64,000 bases of DNA from Perca fluviatilis (Eukaryota; Chordata; Actinopteri; Perciformes; Percidae): NCBI RefSeq assembly GCF_010015445.1, contig NC_053120.1, forward strand, positions 17,475,808-17,539,807, written 5' to 3'. Each line of letters begins with the position of its first letter. Within the stretch, counting starts at the first letter, position 1. Below, piece by piece: positions 1-13,290 of this stretch. Below the pieces are notes generated by a model. It saw only the letters and a program-made list of their open reading frames with translations, made no database searches and was not told the origin of the DNA. A program made the position numbers and the translations under genes.

Positions 1-750
1 CTTCCCTCATCTATCTACGGTTGCCAGCAAACAAGTTTCCCATCTCCCCGGAGCTCTCAGCTTCCTTGTTTTCCAAGTCCCATTTGGGGAATTCCCTTTG
101 TCAGATACGACGCCTCCACGTTAAAAAATACAAGGGGCAGGGGGCATAAACTGCAGTTGTATGCTCCTTAACATTTAATGGGGGTTCTTTGAGACTTGAT
201 ACACCAAAGGCTAAAAGGATAACTAGCATCGTTAAGTAACCATCCTATCACAGGATACAAGAGAGGCATGAACCAGCTGAATTACTAATAACAATGACTT
301 GATCTACAGAAAAACACTGCTACATGCTGCAACACATGACCATTGGATGGATTAAAGCTGGGATATACTCAAAAAAGACTACAGTATTACATGTGACGGG
401 TCATTCATTATGGCCTTTTCGAATGGCCACACTCGAAGGCAGGATAAAAAAGCCAGCTGTCATAGACAGGAGTGATATGTAAAAAACATTTAAAGGCAGG
501 GTTGAAAAAACGCTGACGATTAGAGAAGAAGTAAAAATAATCCTCTACATTCACCTACCGCCCTAATATCACGAATGGAACTCAATGGCATCACAGTACT
601 GCCTGGCATGCGGGTTGTCAGCCATTGTGTTCCTGTGTGAATGTGTACAGTGCAGAGGCATGTGTTTAAACTATGGTGGTGGTAAGCTATATGGTCGTCA
701 GGTGGCTACTATAAGATTATACACCCTTTTCCCGTTGCTCTTTGAGCTTC

Positions 751-752
<2 letters not shown>

Positions 753-786
<34 letters not shown>

Positions 787-808
787 TGTGTGAGTGCGTG
801 TGTGTGTG
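753..808. repeat. (TG)n microsatellite, interrupted
   Basis: Sixteen TG units are followed by GAGTG and GCGTG interruptions and a further TG run. Confidence 0.95.
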
Positions 809-3361
809 CATGCTGTGGCATGTGTGCGTGCGTAACCAGAGACAGTGATTAAACGTTTTAAAGCACAGATGATCCAACAGGTGGTCTGGCTCGCTGTCTC
901 TTGTTGTCCCAGCCTTTCTCTCTCTCTCTCTTTCCCTACATTGGGACCCCAGCCTCTCTGTGACCCCCCACTCCTGAACCATCACAGCTCCTTTCTTGTC
1001 TCTTCGTTCTTGTCCTGAAGGATATTTCAAGAAACAAAGCCCTGTGAGTCCAGTGTCTTACACGCAAAGACACACACATGTTGACCATAGCTAGTCCTTG
1101 TATTGCGTTTAAAAAAACAATAAACTGAAAAAACTACAACATGGTGGTGCAATGGAAACATTTAGAGCTGCTGGCAAATGTTAGAGACAAGGGCCAGGGA
1201 GCCAACACATATTGAAACACAAGAGGACATTCATCAATCAACCTTCTCTCCACACACGTATCATCAGAAAATAATGTTGTGTAATGTAAAGGAATATTCC
1301 TGGGCACTGCCAGACATTTGTCATGCCAGCTATTGGCCTGTGCAAGCTGCCTCAGAGCATAAAGCGGTACTTTAGTGCCACCTGGCACTAATATCCATAT
1401 CTACTGTTGGCATGAGACTGTACGCCTGTAAATTCTTACAGCGCTCAGTGACGTCTGACATGGAAACTTAACAACCTTCATATAATACCTTACAACTGCC
1501 CACAAACAAATATTTGATAAAAGAGAAAACAACATGTAGTCAGCATCACAAAAGAATGCTCTGTTACCAAATTCCCAAAATATCCTACTTTTGTTCATAC
1601 CAAGTTGTCTTGGAGGGACATGCAAATGGTAATTTTATTTAGTGAAGAAAGTGGGATAGTTTAAGTACTTTCTAGAGCACAAAATGAAACACACCCATTT
1701 TGTCTTCCATCAAAATTGGTAAAACTCTCAAACCACAGTGGGCGCAGAACACAAACATACACCCAACAACCACAGACAAATACTCTTCACCATATCTTTT
1801 TTTTTTACCTTTTTCTTAAGTGTCCTTTTGGTTTATCCTCAAATTTTTTTATTTCCTTGTATTGTGCATTTGAAAGTCCTTACAGTTGGCGTAGCAGAAA
1901 CATCCAGTAAAACCCCAGTTATTTAAATCAAGTCCAGTTTTGAGAGGCGGTGTGCAAACATGTCATCTTACATTAGCCCTGAGTGGGAAGAGAGAACGGC
2001 CACCGCCATCCAATACTTTTCAATAAATTAAACCCCAATTTGCACTTAAGTTGACTCTGCTTGTCAGGGGACAGAAATCACACAGAGAACAAAGAAGTTA
2101 AAAGAAGGTATGGAAAACATGCGGCACACTCTTTCTTTAGTCCACACTCTACCTGCTGGCTGCCATCATCAAATGACAACAAAGCAAAGGAGGAGGGAGA
2201 GAGTGGGATAGATGTAAAATGAGAGAGTGCAGGAGAGGAGAGGAAGGAGGGGGGGGGGGTTGGGAATGACGCTATGGATTAACTGTCCTTCATGCTGAAA
2301 ATATACATCCCCAGGCGCATGGCACTGAATTATTAATTCAAATTTGTCAGAGAAAGAATAAGAGAAATCTATTGACGAGGAGACGGGCCCTTTAATGGTC
2401 TCATTAAAGGGGAGGCTTCCCACACCAGGCACCTTCTGTGCTGCTGCAGGAGTTTTCGGGGTAGTGGAGGGTTGGAGGGGGATACTTGACCCCCCAATGA
2501 TTTTCTGTCACTTTATCATAAACAAGAAATGTTGACATGCCCCTCCACTCCCTAGCTTTCCCTCCACCACCAAACAAACCCTGTGTGTAATTAGCCAAGG
2601 GGTGCAAAAGTACACTGAATGTAAACGAGTTTCATACGCATGCACTGATAGAAAGAGACAGCAACAACACACACATTACATGCTGCGCCGGCTTCTACTG
2701 TTGAATCACCTCACAGGTACAGCCATATTGATTTGTAATTAATAAAAAAAAAAATTCCATTGCACTGCTCTATAGATCATTTCCTCAAATTACACCAAAC
2801 AGTTACTTTTTGTCTGGATCGTTAGATTTGTCAGTCACGTGTTAGCATCATTAACTGCATATAGCTACATGACTGGGAGCTGTTTTGGTGTGTGTGTCTT
2901 TCTGTCCAATCCAGATGGTATTAGTAAGGAGAGAGAGCAGGGACCTGTGGGTGTTGCGCCGTCTGAGGTCAGCTCATTGAAAGGCATTTGGTTCCGCCTC
3001 CAGGGGGACTAAAGAAAGGGGCAATAAGAAGTGAAGGGGGTGGGGGGACTAAAGGTACCACAGGTTCATTGCTGATTCAAATCTCTCAGTATCCCTCTGG
3101 CAAATGGATTTTCATAATGCTGAGACAATGTGATTTTCCCCCCAGCAATATGATTTTTATCCCAGAATCCGCAGCTTGAAGAAATGAACAGCAGCAAATA
3201 GGGCCAGTTGACAAAAATGATTTAAGCCACAAAACCGAAGTAAAAAAAAAATCATTGAACTATTAAACAAGTATAAGTGTTGTTTTGAGGCTGGTCAATT
3301 TCCAGGTGTTCATTTTTGCCTCACAAACTGTCAGATCACTGGGTTATCTCTAACCGCAAGA

Positions 3362-3675
3362 TGTGCAGCCTAAGTTAACACAAGTAATTTTCATTATTGA
3401 TAAATCTAGGTAGTTTCTTGACTAACTGATTAAGCGTTAAACATATAACAGGTCTGAAAATAGTAAGAAAAATGCCTTTCACAAGTCCCCAGAGCCCAAA
3501 CATACATCTTTAAATTACTGTGTGTCCCCCCCCCCAACCAATAGTCTGAAAGCATAAGATGTACAGATATAAGAAAAAATTTAAAACAGAAAAGCAGGAA
3601 CCAGAAAATAGTTGCTAAGTGACTTGAATCAACTATTATTTTTTTGTGTGATAATCAACTAATCGATTGCAGCTT
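3362..3675. mobile_element. Fish 'GCTGCAACTA' dispersed repeat, near full length
   Basis: It starts near TGCAGCCTAAGTTAACACAA, passes TTTTCATTATTGATAAATCT, GTCTGAAAATAGT and CCAGAGCCCAAA, and ends GATAATCAACTAATCGATTG then CAGCTT. This layout, with inverted TGCAGC ends and ATTAATCGATT blocks, is a common non-autonomous repeat of teleost genomes. A C9 run at about 3527-3535 interrupts it. Identification is from recollection of the family pattern. Confidence 0.55.
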
Positions 3676-3869
3676 AAAGCAATAATCTTGAAGATTTCCA
3701 TTTAAAAAAATGGTCTGGTAAGTGACTATCACCAAATGAGGTAACACAATTGTGATTGACCCTATGGATACTGATGAAAGCCCTTGCATTTGCAGTAATA
3801 CGAACTGGGCATCTGTAGCAATATTCCCAGGAAAAAACACAAGCCGCTGTCTCTAGGAAGTGAGATCCA

Positions 3870-4205
3870 AAACAACGCAATCTCACAAACGGGTTTGTAT
3901 GATATCCTACGAAAAAGTTATGCATTACAATTCATATGATATCCTATGAAATTATGGCGAGCAGTTAAATTTAGCCGACAAAAGGTTACTGCAGCTGGCT
4001 ACAGAGCACCGTGAGGTCCTGGTCATTTCAGTGGCCGTTGCCGTTAAGTTTAGCCTTCAAAATGTCACTGTGAGCCAGCCACAATGCACCGTGGGACCCC
4101 GCTCGTTTAAGTGGGCGTTGCAGTTAAGGTTAGCAGTCAAAAGGTGACTGTCATGCGGCGATGACATTTAAGTTCAAGCACCAAAATGACTAGTTAACAT
4201 TAGGG
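3870..4205. repeat. Tandem repeat with 79-80 bp unit, 2.5 diverged copies
   Basis: Units begin GTTAA(A/G)(T/G)TTAGC at 3964, 4043 and 4123. Each contains C(A)4 (G/T)GT.ACTG; the first two also carry a GCACCGTG(A/G)G block. The 5' part (3890-3955) has two GATATCCTA(C/T)GAAA boxes about 47 bases apart. It may be the interior of a dispersed fish repeat rather than a true satellite. Confidence 0.6.
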
Positions 4206-5477
4206 TTAAAACATGGTCCACTTAAGTACCACTTAAATACTAGTCTAAGTCAAAAAGTCTGAATTATTCCTTAAAACTTATTCCCACTCATATTATTCAG
4301 TCACTGTGCTCATCGAGAAATCCAATATAATTTAGCCACAGATAGGAACAACTGATACAGGATGTAAATTAGTTTTTCCCTTCACCTCAGGATGAATCCC
4401 CAGCACCTTCCAGCCAGCATAGTCAATGAGAGAAGCTTGTCTCCTTCCTGCTCGGAGCGCCTTTTCTCTTGTTTATTTTATCGGACCTAAGGCACTTTGC
4501 CTTCCTTTCAATATCTCTCGACCTCTCTCCATCGCGCCGCCGAGCCCTTTCATAGCCGCATGGCGTTTGGCCCCCTGAGTGGCTAAAGGGAAGATTTGAC
4601 GAGTCGGCGGGCAAATTGAGCCTTCATGCTTTATTCTAACACACTGACAATAGCACATTCCCATTTGTGGCCTGTTTTCAGGAACTGTGAGACAGTTGAT
4701 ATTATGCATTGTTAGCGCAGAGGACTTTTGGCCTCTGGACATGGGCTCTATATTAGCTTGAGGGCATGTAGCTACAATATATAACTCTATGAAATGAAAG
4801 GTCACTTTTCAAGATGAAGGGTCACTCTTCGGTGCTTAATGAGGCCTTTGTTAAACGAGTAAAAGTTAATAAGTGCAAAGGATTCTTCCTGAGATCCTTT
4901 CACATCATTAGATACAGAAGAAAAGAAGATTCCAAATTAGTTATAGGCTCAGATAAACTGTCCACCAAGAAGTACATGTTAGGTTGTTGTTGCTACAATA
5001 AATATATGAATGATGTTGTGAAAAGGCAATAACCAGTATGCAGAGTATGTAGATGTTATATTTACCCCCAATTCACAATAAAATACAATAAAATCTTCAC
5101 AATAGAATTTGAAAGATGAGGCGTTTTAATATTAATCCTAGCCTAACCCCATTTTATAACCTAAGGGCACCAGTATGCTCCAACCAAAGTGCCTGTTGGC
5201 TGGTTGAAGAGCATGTGAAACCTCTAACCCCCAACCATTCCCACAGCAGAAAAAGTGGGCTTTGTGTCTGACAATTATTTTAACTTTCTGAAAGGGACAA
5301 TCCGACAGTCAACACCCACTTTATGTAACGATTGGCCAGGTGAGCAGAGGTAAGAACTTTTCTCTATACCTCTCTTTTTTCATTACTTACATACCTGTTC
5401 CTGTAACTTTTCATAGGTAAAAACATGTACAGCACCATGGATGCCTGTCAGTCTGAATGTGTGCACCATCGTCCCTA

Positions 5478-5700
5478 TATTTAAAGGCAGAGTTGGTAAC
5501 TATTTCCAATATAATTTTTTTAAATATATTTTTTGAAATGGTCTTTACACCCCGACAGCAATAAATAACTTATGGGCTCTGAAAAAGGAGCTAAAAGATC
5601 CGTCATCTGTAGCTGCTGTAATCGTGTAAAAACGCCCACCAATCACTGCTTTGCGGTCCACTTGGAAAAAACCAATGTGTTGTTGCTGCATTGCTAAAAG
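5478..5700. repeat. Possible dispersed repeat of unknown type
   Basis: The run from TTTAAAGGCAGAGTTGGTAA through CTTTACACCCCGACAGCAAT to AAAAACGCCCACCAATCACT resembles a moderately repeated fish sequence. No ends or target duplication were found, so this is a weak call. Confidence 0.25.
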
Positions 5701-6146
5701 TAGTCATGTTTGTTTTTAAATTACAGAAGTATCCTAAATGGGCATTAAGTCTTTTCAAATAACGTAGTGCACCATCCCTTTTATCTTGCTTAACCATTAC
5801 ACAGTTCATTCTATGCCTTTGTCTTTTACATTTTGCGTGTAGTAATGATTGTCCAATAAGTAACACTAATGACACACAATGAGCTTTAGCAGCTATAAAC
5901 GTTGGGTCATAAAGACTTGTCTTTGCTGCGGAAACAACAGTCGCAGCACTAATACTGTAGCTCTTACTGAGACATTGATTGAAGGAGTGAAGCCATTCAC
6001 ATTTACAACTTTACAAATGATTGACAAGGCGGGTGTGTTAAGCTGGGGGTTCATCTGATTGCATTTGTATTTTTGAACATTTGAACTTTAAAGACTTACA
6101 CTTAAAGACTCAGGGGCCACACAACTATCCTTTGGCTAGATCCTAT

Positions 6147-6148
<2 letters not shown>

Positions 6149-6184
<36 letters not shown>

Positions 6185-6232
6185 ATCATTATGTATATCT
6201 ACTTCATATAAATCTATATATATATATATATA
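6149..6232. repeat. (TG)16 and nearby (TA)9 microsatellites
   Basis: (TG)16 at 6149-6180 and an alternating TA tract at 6215-6232, separated by 34 bases of unique sequence. Confidence 0.95.
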
Positions 6233-6649
6233 CAGTACAGAAAGCGTGCACGCATGTGTTTGTGTGTCACACACAAACATGAGAGCAAGAAAAGGAAAGA
6301 AAGTCTAGAGTGATCGCTGGTTGAGAGAGCTCCCTGGGGGTTTGTGTAACTCTTTGCTGCTGTACGTAATGTTTAAGTAAGGAAGAGGCAGGCAGACTGA
6401 TCAATACGCTGCATGACTGTGGCAGTTGTTATTTCCCTGCTGTCACACATACACAGACACACATCTCGCAGCACATCTCCAGCTTGTGAGTGAAACATTG
6501 ATGCTCTTTCGATTGCTAGAATCAGCTCAGATTTGGTGACAGTCTGTCTTTCTTAGTTTACAATGCTCTTGAGATCAGGATTTTTGACTCAAGATGTTTA
6601 AAATGGCTATTGAAATGTTCCCTATGACATTGATAAATAATATGTGCAG

Positions 6650-7183
6650 ATTGAAGCAGGTTGGGTCAGTGAGATAGAAGGCTGCTAGTGAATGGAACCT
6701 CATTCCAACTCACATTAGGAATTTTAAAACTTATGTTTCTTTTAAATTTAACTTAACTTAAAGAAGTGGCTAACAGGTAATCAGGACTGTCAACATTACA
6801 TGTAGTTACAAAATCTTGCTGCTATCTTGTCTTTCCTGTCCTGCCTGTGTGTGTCACTTGTGCTATGCCTATGAGGTTGTTGGACTGAGAGTGTGGCTTG
6901 TGTGTGTATGTGTGTTGGTGTTGATGTTGATATTGACCAACTGTTTTTGTTTATATGCTTGATCATTTCTTTTTACATTTATAGTCAATTTTACTTGTAT
7001 TGGACGAAACTTCTATGTACTATTATAATCCTTTTATCTTTTTAGGTGTGACATTGTACGATCTGTCCAGGGACAGCAGATGTAAAATAGCCTTTTGGCT
7101 AATTCTGGCACACTGTATTATATGTATTATTAGTGTGCATTGTCCCTGTTAAATAAACCTGAAATAAATAAATAAATAAGTAA
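6650..7183 (+). mobile_element. 3' end of a LINE (non-LTR retrotransposon), 5'-truncated
   Basis: The plus strand reads E-W-N-L-I-P-T-H-I-R-N-F-K-T from about 6690, then, after a frameshift near 6760, K-W-L-T-G-N-Q-D-C-Q-H-Y-M and a stop at 6803-6805. A W-N-x-x-P-x-x-I-R motif followed by F-K and K-W-L is typical of the C terminus of many fish LINE reverse-transcriptase ORFs. A 3' UTR follows, ending TGTCCCTGTTAAATAAAC and an (AAAT)n tail at about 7165-7183. An in-frame TAG before the Trp and the frameshift show it is dead. The exact clade was not determined. Confidence 0.65.
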
Positions 7184-7568
7184 GGTTACATGATGTAGAA
7201 TAAAATTAAACAAATTATTTAGCCGCATGAATTCACAGCCAGGGAGTAGATGGTCTCCAGTCAGCAAATCATTCAAATCACGAGTGGAATTTTCTGCAGC
7301 ACTCCAGTGTATGCACAATTTGTTCTCCGAGTCTGTTTTCCTTGACTAATGTGAGCCTGTTCTCCGCAGGGCCCTGGGTAGCCCAAGCCTGTCCTCCCTA
7401 CCCCAAACAGACATCTTTTAGCCTCTAATTGGAGAGGAGTAACAAGCTAGCTAGCACAGCGCTGGGACCGGAGATGCGACCACTGAGAATGCATTAGCAT
7501 TAGCATTGCAGTGGACCGACCTGTACATAATGATAACCTCAAGCTCTGGCCACTGGGAGCAGCCCCTG

Positions 7569-7570
<2 letters not shown>

Positions 7571-7658
<88 letters not shown>
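7571..7658. repeat. (CA)44 microsatellite
   Basis: 88 bases of uninterrupted CA. Confidence 0.98.
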
Positions 7659-7660
<2 letters not shown>

Positions 7661-10654
7661 TGCACACCGGTACACACTCCCTGCCCCCGTCTTTCCCTTT
7701 GCACGCAGTCATGTAAACAAGCAAGTGTAATGCAGCCCCAGCGGTGGGCTGCTCGGCGATCGAGGGAGGAGGGAAATTCTGTTGCTGCCGTTCGGCTGAA
7801 AAGTGTGTGTAATGAACTTGAGTTCCATTGATCGGGACTGAGAGTACAGGACCGGGGGCTGTTTGTCCCAGAAGGTCTGCGGTGCCGCTGCTCGGCAGCC
7901 CCTCATAAATGTTTGAGAGGCCTCAGCCGCTCTACATCCACGCTACCTGGGTTACAGCGCGCACACATCCAGGTTGATGCTGATGATGGATGGTCGGTGG
8001 TGATGGTCAAAGAGAGTGATCGTTATTTTAGCTTGATGACATTTTGTTGGTGTACAGTATGTGTGTTTTCACGGCAGAGTGTGTTGACAGTGGAGCTCAA
8101 AGAGATTCGAGAAAAGTGTAGGTGTTTGGCACTTTATATGTATTGTGGGAAAAAAGTATTCAGCATGAGAATTTTCAATAAAAACTTCCCTACCTGTCTA
8201 ACAGTCACACTTTCAACTCTCTGTACAGGTGCAGAGACTCATATTTGCAAGCATATGCTAATTTATTTTGGCGAGCTATACTTTCCTATGCTGTACCCCT
8301 AAGCTCTTAGGCCTTCAACTGCCCCCAAAGCCCCTATATGCTGTATACAGGATTGATATTATTGCAAATATCACTTAGAAAACACCTGACGTGCCGGGTG
8401 GACCATCCACGCCGCCTTTTGACTGCTAAGTACCAGCTGGCGGGAGGTCCTCTGCGTTATGCAGCCGGTAATAAAAGTTGAACATTGATTTTCTGTAGCA
8501 GCTTGTAACTGTTAATGTTGAGACATCAATAGCAAAAGCAAAGCGCTGGTGCCTTAATAGGAGACCGAGAATGTGGAGGGCGCGAGCAGAGGCTGACTCT
8601 AAATCACAGAATCTATCCCTGCCGATCGATAGGACAGTAACTGCAAGTGTCCCTCTGCTTTCCTAATGTTTTATAATAAACTGACAGCCTGTAATAAGGC
8701 CAAGGGAGAGGGAGAATGAGAGGGAGGGAGGAGGGGAGAGATGGAGGGCAACAGTTTCTCCATAGCTTGCTCGTCTTAAATCACCCCACATGGGAGTGCA
8801 GGAGAGGAGCAGAGGAGGAGGTAGAAGGGAGGAAAAGGTTTTTTCTTTAGTGAAAAAAACTTTTACAGGAGCATTTGTCTGGTTGTACTCACTGCTACGG
8901 TAGTTAGTAAGTGTATTGATGGGGGGAGGAGAAATTTAGGGGATATGTCCTGTATTGCTTCGGCGGGGCAGTGAGTTAAAGTGTGTGTGTTAAATCCTAC
9001 TGTCACAATATTCAGGTAGGGGTGCAGGGCTTGGCTGCACGTGTTGTGACTGTTACTGGGTGTGGATAGTGCTGAAATTCATCAAAAGATTACTATTGTT
9101 GTAACACTACTGGTAGACGGTGAGAAAAGTCGCTACTGTATCACCACTCTGTTGCAGGAGCACTCAGTTGTGCGTTGCATGCTTCGGATTAACTTGTACA
9201 GTGCTTCAAACAGAAAGTGTTGTTACTCCATTTTTTCTTTGCTCATTATAAGTTCTCATACTCATCAAGTTCTTGTAATAAGAACATGGTCTTAAGTTGA
9301 CAGAATTACACTAAAATTGTATATTTTATTACTACATTTAAAACCCAGGTCTCTTCAGTTCTACATTGATACACTCATTCCTTGAGAAAAACTATGACAC
9401 ACAATATACCCACTGTGCTAAGATGCAATCACACACGTCAAAATTTTGACAATTCAAGATTTTGAATGCTTAATTGTAGTGTCACATTTAAGGTTTCTCT
9501 GGACTTTTGAAAATACATGTAGATCAGTAATATCTATATTCCCTAAATACGTTTTTATTTCTTTATTTTTTTGGTTAAAATACAGGCCTGTATTAAGTAT
9601 ACTTGCAATTACTTTTGTTCTCAAGTCTTTTGGAGTCGTTTATATGTGAGACACTGTGCCTGATGTCTATTCTTTCTTTACTATGGCTTACAGGAGTATT
9701 TAATCCCCATAAATATGTTTGATTCTGTTACATTCTTAGGACTCAGTTGTAGATCTACCAGATCGACCATGAAGAAATACAATGATATGGCTCTTTTGTC
9801 TTATCACTTATTTACCACTTAAGTGTCTAATGCTGGGCTCTGTCAATAACTCTAACCCACCATGCCCCCACCACACACACACACACACACATCCCCCCAC
9901 CCATTATGTTGCTTTACTCTCTGATAACTGGCCTTGTTTGGAACAAGATAAAGTTTTCAAGATTAACAGTGTCAATATTACCACCATATAAATCCTTGTA
10001 AGAATGTGATAAGACCTAAAAAAGAGAAGAAAAGAAGGCAAGCTTGAGCTGTAAATTGGAAAGATTCTTTGGAGATAACCAGGGAAATGTCAAAATCCAT
10101 CAGGAAACTGTAATGTAGCTCAGGTGAGATATGAGGCTGAGGCTAATGGGGGAGTCAGGTCAAGGGTGAGAGGCAGCGATTCTTGATATCCCCACCAGCA
10201 CAATGCACTGCAACTGCTGCAGTATTGCCAGGTAATAGTGGCTGGCTGGAGAACTGGGGCTTTTATTGCTTGATAAAGTCTGAAAGCCTTTTAGGCAGCC
10301 TCATTACATGGAATTCCCTACAAAGTGGCGGCCGACGTCAGGAGCCGACTGCACGCCATGTTAAGATTTCTTATGCTAAAATTGGCAGAAAATAGGCAGA
10401 AGTATTAGGTTCATTGCTTTAGGGAACACTCCTACTACTCTTACTCCTCATGAGATGAAAGAAAATGAAAGAAAAGTCAGGACCTTTAAACATGATTAGT
10501 TGGGTATTGCTCTTTTGTTGGGGACAATATTTTTAGCTTGTTTCCTGCATCACAATGCATCAAGAAGGCTGACGGGGGTGGGGGTAAAAAGATTTGTTTG
10601 AAAGATTAGAGTCCAATACTTCTCAATCAGAACACGCTTCCCGCCAGAACCCCA

Positions 10655-10659
<5 letters not shown>

Positions 10660-10693
<34 letters not shown>
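10660..10693. repeat. A34 homopolymer
   Basis: 34 consecutive A, longer than usual for a retroposon tail; no retroposon body was recognised upstream. Confidence 0.95.
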
Positions 10694-10696
<3 letters not shown>

Positions 10697-11975
10697 TTTG
10701 TGCCCTTTTTTTCCCCCCCATAAACCTTATACTGTACATACATTTATGGTGTTAACCCCACTTCAATAACCGCTACTGTATTTTCATTACTGCTGTCATT
10801 GCACCAATCCATTCACTGAGTATGTAATTTGTAGGACATGCAAACATTAGTCAAGGGGCTGCTAACCTGTATACTGTACACGCATACATGCTATGAAGCA
10901 TGATTCGTGCCACATTTCAAGCACATACGTGACACATAATCTGGGTATTTTCTTGAACTTGTAGTGTGGCAAAAATGACATCTGAATTGTAATACTAATG
11001 TCTGCAAACTATGTTTTTCTACTTAAAGTCTTAGTCTACTGTCTCCACATGTGACTTTATCTCAGATTTTTTTTGGCCTAATCCAAATACAGCATACATG
11101 TACTGGGTTGGAAGTGAGTCCCAACAATGTGAACACATTTTTGACCCCACAGTGTACACACAATGTATTTGTACTACTATAATGTAATACGCATGTGCTA
11201 CTTTATAACATCCTTGAGAGATAGTCTTTTGTTTACACCTGTAATTTATGCTGTTTTCTGCTTGAGTTTGGAGTTTCTGTAAGTTATTTGTACTTGTAGA
11301 TTGTTTTATAGTTGGCAACTGTACGTACAGTACAGGTTAAAGGTCATTTTAGGTGTATTCCTTTTAAGCAACCCTGTCTAAATTCTGGAAAATACATGCT
11401 TTACTGGCTGATCCTGATGTTCCCTGGTCTTTCTTGAGAGCAGGAAAAAGACAGTCACATTCCATGTTGAGTCAAGATTTCCCATAATAACCCATGCAAC
11501 CACGAACCATACCTTTATACATGTATTGATCAGATCAAAGGTACAGCTGATGACTCCATTCTGTTGATTTACAGCCCAGTAAAAAGCTTGTGTCCCACAC
11601 AGCAAGCAGCACAAAAAAGGGAGAAAAGTCCCTATTATGTTGCTTTTAATTAACATGTAAAGTGTTGTTCCGCTTATATGCTCCATTATTTGGCCCCTAC
11701 CTTGGTCTCAATGGGTATAAATATTGAACCGTCGCTGCATCTCGATGTTAATCAATCCCAGACCGAATTCAAAATTATTCGGTTCGTTTCAGGAAATTAA
11801 TATTTGCCAGGCTTTATGGGGGAGGAGAGAGCGGGTGGTGTGCATGAATTAGCCAGCTCCCTTGCTCACTGGCCAGGGATCAGGGCATTGATTCTGAGCA
11901 GCCTCGGCTGTTGCTTAATTAGGATGTACTTGTCTGGGAATTACATGTTTTTTCTCTCTCATTGTGTGGAGCGAA

Positions 11976-11979
<4 letters not shown>

Positions 11980-12069
<90 letters not shown>
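11980..12069. repeat. (GA)45 microsatellite
   Basis: 90 bases of perfect GA. The transcript strand carries (TC)n. Mirror-symmetric polypurine tracts of this length can form triplex DNA. Confidence 0.98.
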
Positions 12070-12072
<3 letters not shown>

Positions 12073-13149
12073 TACTTTTTTCCCATCAAGGTTAATCACG
12101 TTTGCTGTGTTTGTGTTGTTGTCAGCAGATCGCTCTCTGACCTCGCGGTGCACAAAACCTGTCTTCGGTGTGTGGCACACTAAACATGCTAATGAGAGAT
12201 CCCTGCATAGGAGTACGGGTGGTGTCGGGGTTGATGAAGTGTAGAAATCGAAAGGTAAATGGAGAGGTGGGTTAAAGCAACAAAGAAAGATGGGGAAAAA
12301 AAAATCAATGTTGAGTCACTTCTGAAATATTTGTGTGTGTCAATTTCACCTGTTTTCAATAATGTTCTACTTATTGCCATATTTTTACAAATTTGAATTC
12401 AATAAGATTCCAAAGTCATGCTACTTCATCTATTCAGAGTTTATCTCATCCCTATATTATACTTGTTTTCAGATGTTTTAAGAGGAAAGCACAGACAGAC
12501 ACTCAGCACAAGTTTAAATGACTTGTTTTAAGAAAGGAAAGGGATGGAGGAAAAGCTGAGGGAGGGAGGAAAAGAGATGAGTGGCGGTTCAGATGTGGGT
12601 GAAGATAAAAGAGAAGTGATGGAGGTGCATGTGAGGATGGAGTAATAGATCGAGGCATACAAAGATGGATGTGAAAAAAAAGAGAAAGGGCAGAGAAATG
12701 AGAGAAGAGACAATGCAGACGGGGTGGATGGATGGTGAGGGATGGAGGGCGGGAGGGATGGATAGGTGGGTGTCTCTAAACTCCAATCTCAGAACCTGAC
12801 TAATCACTTGACAGACAGCTAATGTGGTGCTGAGGCTGCTCTTGAATCACTGGCTGTCTTGGTTTCTTATGAATGGGCAACACTACTGATGTCTGATCAC
12901 TGACCTACAATAAACAACAGCTAACATTACTGTACATGTCATTTCATCATGTGTTGAATATTTATTTCACTGTATTAATTGGCTTTATGTTGTAAACATT
13001 GTTATTTGTTTTGTTTAAAAATAAACTTTTAAACAGCATATAACGTTTCAGATATTAACTGTGCTCTACAGGCATATGAGTAAAATGTGAAAAGTTTTCT
13101 ATTCATGTGTTTAAATGCATACAGGAAAAGTCTGCTTTGGACACCTGAT

Positions 13150-13290
13150 ACTAGAGCTGAAACTACCTTTCTATTGTCCTGGCCATTATTTACTATTTTC
13201 TGACATATTTTTGACCAAATGATTAATTGATTATTTGAAAAAATACAGGTAATTAACAGATTAATAAAGCCTTAATTGATACTGAAATGA
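13150..13290. mobile_element. Fish 'GCTGCAACTA' dispersed repeat, partial
   Basis: It begins TAGAGCTGAAACTAC and continues CTATTTTCTGACATATTTTT then GACCAAATGATTAATTGATT and ACAGATTAATAAAG. The blocks are those of the same repeat as at 3362-3675, but with part of the interior lost, so it is a diverged partial copy. Confidence 0.45.

Noticed and set aside
4814..5032. 72-residue basic frame on the plus strand
   Set aside because: No recognisable domain, no splice context, inside an intron of the opposite-strand gene.
10660..10693. A34 run as a SINE or processed-pseudogene tail
   Set aside because: No RNA polymerase III box, tRNA-like head or coding remnant was found upstream, and no target duplication.
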